Positions 1-5,889 of a stretch of 8,812 nt of DNA are shown here, piece by piece. Below the pieces are notes generated by a model. The model worked only from the letters and a program-made list of their open reading frames with translations, ran no database searches and was not told the DNA's origin. This DNA comes from Thermodesulfobacteriota bacterium (GTDB lineage Bacteria; Desulfobacterota; DSM-4660; Desulfatiglandales; HGW-15): contig JALOPA010000040.1 of assembly GCA_025454125.1 (NCBI GenBank), forward strand, positions 1-8,812, given 5' to 3'. Positions within the stretch are counted from its first letter, which is position 1; each line of letters opens with the position of its first letter. A program made the translations under genes and the position numbers.

Positions 1-132
1 GTCGCAGATCATCTTGGCAGCAAAGCCATTGCCTCCCAGAAACCTCTTCGCATAATCCGGACTGTAGCTTTCCTCTTCAATGCGTCCGTCGGACAAGTTG
101 ACCCTGAGGACCTTCCCCTGATGTCCGTACAT
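1..132 (-). CDS. aor: Aldehyde:ferredoxin oxidoreductase, N-terminal 44 residues (partial)
   Basis: Reading the minus strand from the ATG at 132 gives a protein that begins MYGHQGKVLRVNLSDG and later has FLGGNGFAAK (residues 31-40). Both are the hallmark opening of the tungsten-pterin aldehyde:ferredoxin oxidoreductase family, whose N-terminal domain begins with a MYG-x-x-GK-x-LRVNL stretch and has a FLGG-x-G-x-AAK turn. Members oxidise aldehydes to carboxylic acids in the cytoplasm and pass the electrons to ferredoxin; the family also includes benzoyl-CoA reductase BamB-type subunits. A strong ribosome binding site (GAGGAG on the minus strand, plus-strand 139-144) sits 6 nt before the ATG, which fixes the start. 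The gene runs off the left edge, so about 550 residues, including the pterin and FeS-cluster ligands, are not visible and the exact subfamily cannot be decided. It lies 66 nt downstream of the exported transglutaminase-like gene on the same strand. Confidence 0.85.
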   Translation of the reverse strand, partial: MYGHQGKVLRVNLSDGRIEEESYSPDYAKRFLGGNGFAAKMICD

Positions 133-171
133 ATTTCACTCCTCAGCAAAAGAAAATCATCATCCTCACTC

Positions 172-195
172 AGGCGGCGGTTCTTGCCGCCGCCT
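172..195. other. GC-rich hairpin between transglutaminase-like gene and aor
   Basis: AGGCGGCGG (172-180) and CCGCCGCCT (187-195) form a perfect 9-bp stem with a 6-nt loop, just after the stop codon of the transglutaminase-like gene and 40 nt before the aor start. On the plus strand the stem is followed by TTTCTT, but no plus-strand gene ends here. On the minus strand, the transcribed direction, no immediate T tract follows. It may therefore be a weak terminator, an attenuator or a processing/stability hairpin separating the two genes. Its function is inferred; only the structure is seen. Confidence 0.55.
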
Positions 196-198
196 TTC

Positions 199-1182
199 TT
201 AATCCGTTGTAAACCACTCGGAGGAGAGGTTTCGACTCAGGAAGTTGTCCCCGTAAACCGCCACGAGAGCCCTGGTCTTCACTCTTCTGGGCGCCTGAAG
301 GTTCACCTTGGCGGAAACCCACTCGCCCGGCTTGAGCGACATGGGGTTGCTCTGCACCTGGGAGTAGACCATTCCCTGCTTTTCCGCGCCGAGGGCATTG
401 TAGATTTTCACGTTCTTTGCCTCCAGGGCGCCCTCGTTCTTGACCCCCACTTCGATTTCATAGACTTTGTAGCCGGGCGTTTCCTGGATCACCCTGTAGG
501 AAATTTCGGCGTCGATGATGGGCTGTGGAGTCAGGGGAAAGAGCCTGGGATGCTCGTCCTCGTATTGGCTCGGCAATCTGCCCACCGGCCATCCTTCTCC
601 GGTGGTTTCCAGGTAATAGTATTTTCTGCCGGAAGCCTCGTAGGCGTGGCCGTCACACTCGCCGCAGGCCACCCCGAGGCCCATGTGTCCTTTGAAGGCG
701 ATCAGCACCACCTCGTATCCCATTTCTTTGAGGATCGTGGCGGCCAGGATAGCGGTGTCTTCGCAGTCTCCGCCCTTTTCGTAGAGCGTTTCCAGCGGAA
801 AGCGCGGATACTCGTCATAGGGCGTCGTCACCCGGTCCGACGTGTAAGGGAGCTGTTGCACAAAGGAGCCCACGAAATCAATGACCTCCCGCCGGTTCAT
901 GTTGTATTGCTGGGCGTATTTGCGGAAAAGGCCCGTCAGGTCCCGCATGTACTGGTCGTCCATGCGGTCCGAGGCGTAAATGGAGTAATCGATGGTTCTG
1001 GGCCTGGCCCTGCTGCGGTAATCCTGGAGGTCTTTGGATTTGAACTCCGTGGTCCAGGTGAAATCCACTCCCTTGAAGCTCCAGGAGAGGCTGACCGAAT
1101 TGCCTTGATCAGCCGCTTGCCCTGACCCGCACACCATCAGAGCAGAGACAAGTAAAATTATCGCACTGATAATGAATCGCAT
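199..1182 (-). CDS. Exported transglutaminase-like (cysteine protease fold) protein
   Basis: This 327-aa protein starts with a Sec signal peptide: a basic start, a hydrophobic core at residues 3-18 and a likely cleavage after GQA (residues 21-23). A Cys at residue 18 is not in a good lipobox (ALMVC), so a lipoprotein is unlikely. Residues ~75-205 look like a transglutaminase-like domain, with the Cys in GGDCEDTA (C140), a His in GHMGLGV (H166) and an acidic residue in LETTGEGW (E192) as the probable Cys-His-acid triad. Residues ~220-325 look like a beta-sandwich domain. GGAGGA (plus-strand 1190-1195) lies 7 nt before the ATG and supports the start. The protein probably works outside the cytoplasmic membrane as a peptidase or amide-acting enzyme; the substrate is unknown. 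It lies upstream of aor on the same strand, although a hairpin in between makes co-transcription uncertain. Confidence 0.75.
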   Translation of the reverse strand: MRFIISAIILLVSALMVCGSGQAADQGNSVSLSWSFKGVDFTWTTEFKSKDLQDYRSRARPRTIDYSIYASDRMDDQYMRDLTGLFRKYAQQYNMNRREVIDFVGSFVQQLPYTSDRVTTPYDEYPRFPLETLYEKGGDCEDTAILAATILKEMGYEVVLIAFKGHMGLGVACGECDGHAYEASGRKYYYLETTGEGWPVGRLPSQYEDEHPRLFPLTPQPIIDAEISYRVIQETPGYKVYEIEVGVKNEGALEAKNVKIYNALGAEKQGMVYSQVQSNPMSLKPGEWVSAKVNLQAPRRVKTRALVAVYGDNFLSRNLSSEWFTTD

Positions 1183-1232
1183 CGTCTCTTCCTCCGTATC
1201 CGAAAAGCATGCTCCCTTATCCCTACCCTACC

Positions 1233-1280
1233 TTACTTGATGCTGGACGTATCCATGGTAAAGGCGGTCTCGAAAGCCAT
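1233..1280 (-). pseudogene. 5' remnant of an iron-containing alcohol dehydrogenase gene
   Basis: On the minus strand an ATG at 1280, preceded at 6 nt by a strong ribosome binding site (GGGGAGGG, plus-strand 1287-1294), opens 15 codons reading MAFETAFTMDTSSIK and then TAA. The pattern ETAF-x-M-x-x-S-x-I-K resembles, from memory, the start of iron-containing alcohol dehydrogenases of the ADHFE1/hydroxyacid-oxoacid transhydrogenase type, where a Tyr/Phe-Gly should follow; here the next codons are TAA then GGT. The reading downstream (towards 1200) no longer resembles the family. I infer that a gene start was left behind when the body was deleted or replaced by the transglutaminase-like gene. An alternative is a short leader peptide or a chance ORF. 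The family match rests on only 15 residues. Confidence 0.4.
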
Positions 1281-1455
1281 GATGGTCCCTCCCCAGCGCA
1301 CCTTGATGCTTCCCCAATACCCCATCCCGTGGAAAAAGTCTATGCGCCCTTTTTCTTTTCACGCTTCTGAACTCACAAGAAGACCCGTGACGATGTCGGG
1401 CTGTCCCACGCATGATCTCCTTAAACCACACTGAACTGCATATAAACCTACGCAC

Positions 1456-1484
1456 TTGACATAGGCACTTCATACGCCTATCCT
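1456..1484 (+). promoter_or_regulatory. Sigma70-like promoter of the toxin-antitoxin operon
   Basis: A perfect -35 box TTGACA (1456-1461) is followed after exactly 17 nt by TATCCT (1479-1484), a 4 of 6 match to the -10 consensus. Transcription would start near 1490, giving a leader of about 25 nt before the antitoxin ATG at 1516. This placement also argues against the upstream in-frame ATG at 1486, which would lie at or before the transcript start. Confidence 0.6.
1461..1481. promoter_or_regulatory. Inverted repeat ATAGGC-N9-GCCTAT, candidate antitoxin operator
   Basis: ATAGGC (1461-1466) and GCCTAT (1476-1481) are perfect inverted repeats whose centres are 15 bp apart. They lie between the -35 and -10 boxes of the promoter and overlap both. 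Phd/YefM-type antitoxins bind palindromes at their own promoter as dimers, alone or with their toxin, so this is a good candidate autoregulatory operator. The repeat is seen in sequence; binding is inferred. Confidence 0.5.
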
Positions 1485-1515
1485 TATGGTGCTTTCCTAT
1501 GGAGAGGTCCAAGCC

Positions 1516-1788
1516 ATGGAAACAGTTAATGCTTTGAAGCTAAGGAACAATTTAGGGGAGATCCTCGACCGGCTAAGCACCAAAGGAGATCCCATCCTCA
1601 TCAGCAAAGGGAGAAAGATCAGAGCGGTTCTGGTCACTCCCGAGGATTTCGAAAGACGCTTTCTCGATGTGAAGGCACAAGAGGAAAAGGACCAGCTTCT
1701 AGAGCTCTTCAAAACGCTCAGAAAGCGGAAGACAGAATCCATCCAGAGCCTCAAGGTATTGCGACAGCTGAGAGGATATCTGGAATGA
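1516..1788 (+). CDS. Antitoxin, Phd/YefM-like
   Basis: The 90-aa protein begins METVNALKLRNNLGEILDRL and continues with a DPILISKGRKIRAVLV strand region and a PEDFERRF helix. This is the usual layout of the Phd/YefM antitoxin fold, an N-terminal DNA-binding dimer. The C-terminal ~40 residues are highly charged (Lys/Glu/Arg rich) and would be the flexible toxin-neutralising tail. The ATG at 1516 is chosen over the in-frame ATG at 1486 because GGAGAGG (1501-1507) lies 8 nt before it, because the family's conserved residues begin there, and because the promoter would not transcribe the earlier one as a leader. The stop overlaps the toxin start (ATGA, 1785-1788), as in most toxin-antitoxin operons, so translation of the two is probably coupled. 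It neutralises the toxin and likely represses its own operon. Confidence 0.85.
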   Translation: METVNALKLRNNLGEILDRLSTKGDPILISKGRKIRAVLVTPEDFERRFLDVKAQEEKDQLLELFKTLRKRKTESIQSLKVLRQLRGYLE

Positions 1789-2210
1789 TTTGGGTTGTTG
1801 ATGCTTCTGTAGCCGTTCGCTGGTTCATTGAGGAGGAGGCGCACGTCCACGCCGACGAGGTGTTGAGGCGATTAGTGAATGAACCTCGGCGGTTCGCTGT
1901 GCCGGAGCTCTTTTCCTTTGAAGTCTTTGCTGTGCTGCACCGGCTCCATCCCGACGCTCTCCATGTCTTCACCAAAGCGATCGTTCCTCTTCTTCAGGGC
2001 GGCATATTCCGGCAGCCCATGACGGAAGACCTGGCCCTGAAAGCGAGCCGCTTTGTCAGATTGGGCTTGACTGGATATGACGCCTGTTATGCTGCACTTG
2101 CCAAAGACATTAAAGGGCTCTGGCTCACCTTTGATCACAAGGCCCACTGTCTCGTTGAAAAAGAAAAAGTCTCCTGCCTGCTCACTGGCGGATTGCCGCG
2201 GAATTGGTGA
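1785..2210 (+). CDS. vapC: PIN-domain ribonuclease toxin, VapC-like
   Basis: This 141-aa protein has the length and motifs of a VapC PIN-domain toxin. It opens with VVDASVAVRWF, placing the first metal-binding Asp at D6. A glutamate follows in the PELFSFEV segment (E41/E46), then D99 in LTGYDACYAALA and D117 in WLTFDHKA. These four acidic residues form the usual Mg/Mn centre of an endoribonuclease that cuts tRNA or rRNA and stops growth when not bound by its antitoxin. All catalytic residues are present, so it appears functional. The start overlaps the antitoxin stop by 4 nt. Pairing a PIN toxin with a Phd-type antitoxin is known among VapBC-like modules. Transposase debris begins about 20 bp after its stop, which fits a mobile or recently acquired module. 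Confidence 0.85.
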   Translation: MIWVVDASVAVRWFIEEEAHVHADEVLRRLVNEPRRFAVPELFSFEVFAVLHRLHPDALHVFTKAIVPLLQGGIFRQPMTEDLALKASRFVRLGLTGYDACYAALAKDIKGLWLTFDHKAHCLVEKEKVSCLLTGGLPRNW

Positions 2211-2233
2211 GGGTGGTTGCAGCCGCACCGCGA

Positions 2234-2386
2234 GGCCTTCTGTCCATCATTGATTTCCCCGAGGTAAAGAACCTGCCGTTGGACGACTTTGTTGCTCACT
2301 GTCCGGTGATTTTCAACAATACTCCAGTAGCGATGTTCTTTTCCATTCTTGAATCGCGGCTTGGCGCGAAGAAACAGTCCTCGCAC
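2234..2386 (-). pseudogene. N-terminal remnant of an IS1634/IS4-like transposase
   Basis: On the minus strand, from the ATG at 2386, about 50 codons read FLRAKPRFKNGKEHRYWS, then VENHRTV, then VVQRQVLYLGEIND and QKA. This is the characteristic beginning of transposases annotated as IS1634 (IS4 supergroup), where a KDGKEHRYWS-VVENRR-VVQRQVLYLGEI pattern is typical. After QKA (near 2234) similarity stops and the frame runs antisense into the toxin gene. The DDE catalytic region and the rest of the roughly 500-residue protein are missing, so it cannot transpose. The sequence downstream was replaced by the toxin-antitoxin operon or lost in a deletion. The family call is from recognition of the motif, not a search. 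Confidence 0.7.
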
Positions 2387-2402
2387 GCTATGAAAGGAAA
2401 AA

Positions 2403-2434
2403 GCCCGATCAAGAGGCTAGGTCGGCACTACAGG
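2403..2434. repeat. Possible terminal end of the decayed insertion sequence
   Basis: On the minus strand the segment just upstream of the transposase start begins CCTGTAGTGCCGACC, about 35-50 nt before the ATG. That is where the left terminal inverted repeat of an IS4-supergroup element would be expected. The matching right end is not in the window because the element is truncated, so this cannot be confirmed here. Confidence 0.2.
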
Positions 2435-2581
2435 AAAATCGAAGTATCGACCACGTAATATCAGGAGGATAGAGGAGACAACTGGCCAAATTTTGATTCT
2501 TTTCTGTCCGAATCGCGAAAGTCGGGCTAAAAATGTTGCATCTGCTCATTGAACTCAAGTAATGATCTGTAGGGAAAGACG
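2435..2581 (+). other. Leader region upstream of the crotonase operon
   Basis: This stretch lies between the insertion-sequence remnant and the first crotonase gene. It contains a purine-rich Shine-Dalgarno-like run (AGGAGGATAGAGGAG, 2464-2478) with no ATG or GTG at a useful distance, which may be debris of a lost gene start. Further on, TTGCAT (2536-2541) and AATGAT (2561-2566) are spaced 19 nt, a poor match to a sigma70 promoter. A promoter for the downstream operon is expected here, but I cannot place it with confidence. I see no terminator or structured RNA. Confidence 0.25.
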
Positions 2582-3340
2582 ATGGCATATCAAATGCTTA
2601 AATTTGGAGAAGAGGACCGGGTGGGAGCCCTCGAGCTCGTTGCGCCTATTAAAACGCAGCATCAATTGACTGAACTGAGTGAGGAGATTTCCGATTGCTG
2701 TCGGAGATTCAAGGCCAATGACGAAGATCTGATTCTTGTGATCACGGAAGCATCTCCCGGTTTGCTTGCCATAGAGGAGCAAGCCGGAATATCCGCAACG
2801 GAGTGGAATCGGTTTGTTTCGCTTTCGCACTCCATTTCGGAATGTGAGAGACCTGTGATCATAGGGATCAGGGGGGATGCTCTGGGCCCGGGGCTTGAAA
2901 TGGCGCTGGCTTGCGATGTTCGGATCGCTTCTGAGACATCGCGTTTTGGTCTCTGCCAGGTGAAAGCGGGGCTTATGCCCTGGGACGGAGGGACCCAGCG
3001 ATTGTCTCGTACAGTTGGAAAGGCAAAAGCGCTCGAAATGATTCTCACCGGCGAGCTGATCGACGCGCAGGAAGCCAGTCGCATCGGTCTCGTGAGCCGG
3101 ATTGTCCCTCCCGGGCAAGTCACCGCGGCGGTCATGGAGCTCGCCAAGAAAATGGCTTCCAAGAGTCCTGTCTCCATGGAATACTGCAAGGAAGCCATCA
3201 TCAAGGGCATGGATTTGACCTTAGAGCAGGGGATTCGCTTGGAGGCTGATCTCTATTTCTTGATGCACACCACTCACGACAGGAAAGAAGGGATCAAGGC
3301 GTTTCAGGAAAAGAGGAAGTCGAAGTTCAAGGGAAACTGA
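2582..3340 (+). CDS. Enoyl-CoA hydratase/isomerase (crotonase) family protein with altered active site
   Basis: The 252-aa length and the C-terminal half (GLEMALACDVRIAS at 104-117, GGTQRLSRTVGKAKALE at 136-152, EGIKAFQEKRKSKF near the end) are typical of crotonase-fold enzymes acting on acyl-CoA thioesters in the cytoplasm. The active site is unusual. The first oxyanion-hole segment, normally F-x-AGAD, is replaced by ASPGLLAIEEQAG (57-69). The glycine-rich loop reads LGPGLE with the first catalytic Glu kept (E106). The second Glu of the FG-x-PE motif is a Gln (Q126, in FGLCQV). WDGG (134-137) replaces the usual GAGG and recalls a motif in MenB/BadI-like members. A classical hydratase reaction is therefore doubtful: it may be an isomerase, a ring-acting crotonase or a structural partner of the next gene product. 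The start follows a weak AGGGA site (2571-2575). It is the first gene of the operon. Confidence 0.8.
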   Translation: MAYQMLKFGEEDRVGALELVAPIKTQHQLTELSEEISDCCRRFKANDEDLILVITEASPGLLAIEEQAGISATEWNRFVSLSHSISECERPVIIGIRGDALGPGLEMALACDVRIASETSRFGLCQVKAGLMPWDGGTQRLSRTVGKAKALEMILTGELIDAQEASRIGLVSRIVPPGQVTAAVMELAKKMASKSPVSMEYCKEAIIKGMDLTLEQGIRLEADLYFLMHTTHDRKEGIKAFQEKRKSKFKGN

Positions 3341-3359
3341 GTTTCGTGGTGACAGGCCA

Positions 3360-4088
3360 ATGAATGTTTTTCGGACACTGCTTTACGAGAAGAGGGATTC
3401 CATTGCCTACGTAACATTGAACCGGCCGGAGGCCCTGAACGTCTACAATGTCCAGATGAGGGATGATCTCTACGAAGTGTTGCTGGCTATCAGGGATGAT
3501 GATGAAGTGAGAGTCGGGATATTCAGAGGAGCGGGGGAAAAGGCCTTCTGCGCGGGTGCTGACCTAAGCGAATTTCTTACGGCACCGCCTCCGGTCGCGG
3601 CGAGAAAAGTCCGCTTTGCAAGGGATCTGTGGCGACTTTTCTTGAATATTCCCCAGCCGATGATCACAGCACTTCATGGATATGTGCTCGGGTCGGGTCT
3701 GGAGATAGCGTTGTGCTGTGATATGCGAATCGCATCTCCGGAAACAAAGTTTGGTCTGCCCGAGATGGGACTTGGAATCATACCGGCCGCAGGGGGTACC
3801 CAAACCCTTCCTCGTACAATCGGGCGTTCCAGAGCTCTTGAGATGCTTCTGACGAACCGATGGATTGGAGCGGAAGAGGCCTACCAGTTCGGGTTGGTTA
3901 CCCGGGTTGTTCCGAAAAATGAGCTGTTGCAGACCGTGGAGGAAATAGCAAGAAAGATTGCTGCCTATGACCCTGAAGCGGTCAGGAGCGCGAAGCAGGC
4001 GGTGGTCAGAGGGATGGACATGAGCCTTCAAGAGGGACTGGAACTGGAAAAACTCCTGGCTTCCCGTCTCAAGGCAAAACGCACCTGA
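3360..4088 (+). CDS. Enoyl-CoA hydratase (crotonase family), canonical active site
   Basis: This 242-aa protein has all the standard crotonase features: KAFCAGADL (61-69) for the first oxyanion-hole strand, LGSGLEIALCCD (110-121) with catalytic E115, and FGLPEMGLGIIP (131-142) with catalytic E135, followed by GGTQTLPRTIG. Having both glutamates fits reversible syn-hydration of a trans-2-enoyl-CoA, as in beta-oxidation or degradation of branched, alicyclic or aromatic acids. It is slightly shorter than the usual ~260 residues: the protein ends in RLKAKRT and lacks the common FLEKR-type C-terminal tail that its neighbour keeps. It lies 19 nt after the first crotonase and is clearly its paralogue, with similar sequence around residues 103-185. 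The ATG at 3360 has only a weak AGG upstream, so translation may depend on coupling with the upstream gene. Confidence 0.88.
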   Translation: MNVFRTLLYEKRDSIAYVTLNRPEALNVYNVQMRDDLYEVLLAIRDDDEVRVGIFRGAGEKAFCAGADLSEFLTAPPPVAARKVRFARDLWRLFLNIPQPMITALHGYVLGSGLEIALCCDMRIASPETKFGLPEMGLGIIPAAGGTQTLPRTIGRSRALEMLLTNRWIGAEEAYQFGLVTRVVPKNELLQTVEEIARKIAAYDPEAVRSAKQAVVRGMDMSLQEGLELEKLLASRLKAKRT

Positions 4089-4138
4089 GGGGCGGGGCTT
4101 TTCAAGGAAGTCGAGACGATACACTAGAGGAAATCAAG

Positions 4139-5707
4139 ATGAACACCATAGACTTTCTAAACATAAGTTATGCGATATGCCCTGAGAGAGATGCAATGGT
4201 TTTTGACGGCACGAGGTGGTCCTACGGGCGGACCTATGAGAGGGTCAATAGACTGGCGAATGCCTTCAGAGGACTCGGGATAAGAAAAGGGGATCGAGTG
4301 GGCATGCTGCAGGTTAATTGCAGGCAGTATATAGAATCCTACTTCGCTTCGGCAAAAATCGGAGCCATTTTTGTGCCTTTGAATTTCCGTGCGAAGGCAG
4401 AGGAGCTGGCATACATGATCGGCAACGCCGGGGCTAAGGCTCTCCTAGTGGGGGCGAGATATCTGGAAATGGTGGAGAGCATTTTACCTAAAGTCCCAAG
4501 CCTTGAGCAGTGTATCTGCATAGAAGGGGGTGAAAAAGGCGGATTTCACGGCTATGATGGCCTAATTGCATCATCCCAATCCGACGACACTTCAGAAGAC
4601 ACAGGGGATGAGGACATCACGATTCTCATGCACACGTCAGGGACAACAGGCCGGCCCAAGGGAGTTCCCTTGAGGCACAGCGGATTTGTTTCTTACGTAC
4701 TTGAAAATGTTGAACCCGCGAACCCTGAAATCGAAGAGAGAAATCTGCTGACTGTGCCGCTGTATCATGTGGCGGGGATACAGGCTATGCTCGCTGCGAT
4801 TTACGGAGGACGCACGCTGGTCCTGATGAGGCAGTTTGAGACGGAAGAATGGATGAAGACGGTGGAGAGGGAAAAGGCGACAAGGGCTATGCTGGTGCCG
4901 ACGATGCTTAAATGGGTTGTCGATCATCCGGACTTCAAGAAGCACGATCTATCGAGTCTGAAGGTTATTACTTATGGAGCGGCCTCGATGCCCTTTGAGG
5001 TGATCAGGAAGGCCATTGCGGAAATGCCTTGGGTCCGGTTTATCAACGCTTTTGGTCAGACGGAGACGGCCTCCACAATCACCTCTCTTGGGCCGGAAGA
5101 CCACGTCATTGCGGGCACAGATGAGGAAAAAGACAAGAAGCTTAAGCGACTCACATGTTCAATCGGAAAGCCTCTACCGGATGTCGAAATAAGCATTGTG
5201 GACGGCGAAGGGAAAATGCTGCCACCTCACGAGGTGGGAGAAATCATCGCACGCGGACCACGGGTCATGACCGGGTACTGGGGGGACGAGGAGAAGACAA
5301 AGCAAGTCCTGACCGAAGACGGATGGCTTCGAACTGGAGACCAGGGCTGGGTTGATGAAGAAGGCTATATTTACTTGGCAGGGCGAGCTGACGACATGAT
5401 CATCCGGGGCGGGGAAAATATCTCCCCTGAGGAAGTGGAAGATGTGGTTTGCTGCTATCCCAAAATAGACGAGGTCGCGTGCGTAGGTGTTCCCCATCCG
5501 GAATGGGGGCAGGAGCCGAGGGCCCTAGTGGTGCTGAAGAAAGGGGAATCTGCGACACCGGAGGAGATCATGGACTTCTGCAAGGACAGGTTGGCGGGTT
5601 TCAAAAGACCCAAGTCTGTGATATTTCTGGATTGCTTGCCGAGAAACCAGATGGGCAAGCTGTTGAGAAAAGAATTGAGAGAAAAATACGGTCAACCAGA
5701 GAAGTGA
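4139..5707 (+). CDS. AMP-forming acyl-CoA synthetase (acid-CoA ligase)
   Basis: The 522-aa protein carries the full set of adenylate-forming enzyme motifs: the P-loop-like HTSGTTGRPKG (165-175), the adenine-binding NAFGQTE (303-309), TGD (399-401), the hinge region GRADDMIIRGGENISPEE (415-432) and the C-terminal catalytic lysine in RNQMGK (K507). It activates a carboxylic acid with ATP to an acyl-AMP and then to the CoA thioester in the cytoplasm. The length and the GGENISPEE type place it among medium-chain, aryl or long-chain FadD-like ligases; the substrate cannot be told by eye. AGAGG (4126-4130) lies 8 nt before the ATG. It sits 50 nt after the canonical crotonase and 14 nt before a desulforedoxin-like gene, so it is probably in the same operon and supplies the CoA ester for the crotonases. 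Confidence 0.9.
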   Translation: MNTIDFLNISYAICPERDAMVFDGTRWSYGRTYERVNRLANAFRGLGIRKGDRVGMLQVNCRQYIESYFASAKIGAIFVPLNFRAKAEELAYMIGNAGAKALLVGARYLEMVESILPKVPSLEQCICIEGGEKGGFHGYDGLIASSQSDDTSEDTGDEDITILMHTSGTTGRPKGVPLRHSGFVSYVLENVEPANPEIEERNLLTVPLYHVAGIQAMLAAIYGGRTLVLMRQFETEEWMKTVEREKATRAMLVPTMLKWVVDHPDFKKHDLSSLKVITYGAASMPFEVIRKAIAEMPWVRFINAFGQTETASTITSLGPEDHVIAGTDEEKDKKLKRLTCSIGKPLPDVEISIVDGEGKMLPPHEVGEIIARGPRVMTGYWGDEEKTKQVLTEDGWLRTGDQGWVDEEGYIYLAGRADDMIIRGGENISPEEVEDVVCCYPKIDEVACVGVPHPEWGQEPRALVVLKKGESATPEEIMDFCKDRLAGFKRPKSVIFLDCLPRNQMGKLLRKELREKYGQPEK

Positions 5708-5721
5708 CGGAGGATTGGTAT

Positions 5722-5841
5722 ATGGCGAATGAAGTAGGAAAGCGGTATGTGTGCAAGAAATGTGGTTCGGAGTTTATCGTGACTCGCGGCGGAAAGGTAG
5801 CGCTTCATTGCTGCGGGCAGCCTATGGAGCTAAAAAAGTGA
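5722..5841 (+). CDS. Desulforedoxin-like mini-protein 1
   Basis: This 39-aa protein starts MANEVGKRYVCKKCG and ends HCCGQPMELKK. The spacing CxxC, then about 15 residues, then an adjacent Cys pair followed by G-x-x-M is that of desulforedoxin and of the N-terminal domain of desulfoferrodoxin, where four Cys bind one iron in a rubredoxin-like site and the protein forms a homodimer. It probably acts as a small cytoplasmic electron carrier; a structural zinc site is the alternative. GGAGG (5709-5713) lies 8 nt before the ATG, and the length matches desulforedoxin (about 36 aa). A longer open frame extends upstream through the ligase gene in another frame, but that part is a shadow. It is immediately downstream of the acyl-CoA ligase. 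Confidence 0.82.
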   Translation: MANEVGKRYVCKKCGSEFIVTRGGKVALHCCGQPMELKK

Positions 5842-5889
5842 TCTCCTGGACGGCAGTAATGGTTTACCAACACTGGAGGTGAAGTATTC

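Noticed and set aside
121..1125. 334-aa open frame on the plus strand
   Set aside because: It is antisense to the transglutaminase-like gene, has low-complexity composition typical of a shadow frame and no recognisable domain; the minus-strand gene has a signal peptide, motifs and a ribosome binding site.
1126..1140. Lipoprotein signal (Cys at residue 18 of the exported protein)
   Set aside because: The residues before the Cys (ALMV) do not fit a lipobox, which needs a small residue at -1; GQA-AD is a better signal peptidase I site.
1228..1512. 94-aa minus-strand frame upstream of the transglutaminase-like gene
   Set aside because: Composition is Arg/His-rich with no family match; the meaningful reading in this stretch is the 15-codon dehydrogenase start in another frame.
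2204..2458. 84-aa plus-strand frame after the toxin
   Set aside because: It is antisense to the transposase remnant, which has a clear family signature on the minus strand.
3564..4124. 186-aa minus-strand frame, and similar ones at 2555-3118 and 2662-3210
   Set aside because: They are antisense to the two crotonase genes, with no ribosome binding site or domain.
5449..5841. 130-aa frame ending with the first desulforedoxin-like protein, suggesting a fusion
   Set aside because: The first ~90 residues are the +1 shadow of the acyl-CoA ligase C-terminus; the strong ribosome binding site at 5709-5713 and the desulforedoxin length fix the start at 5722.
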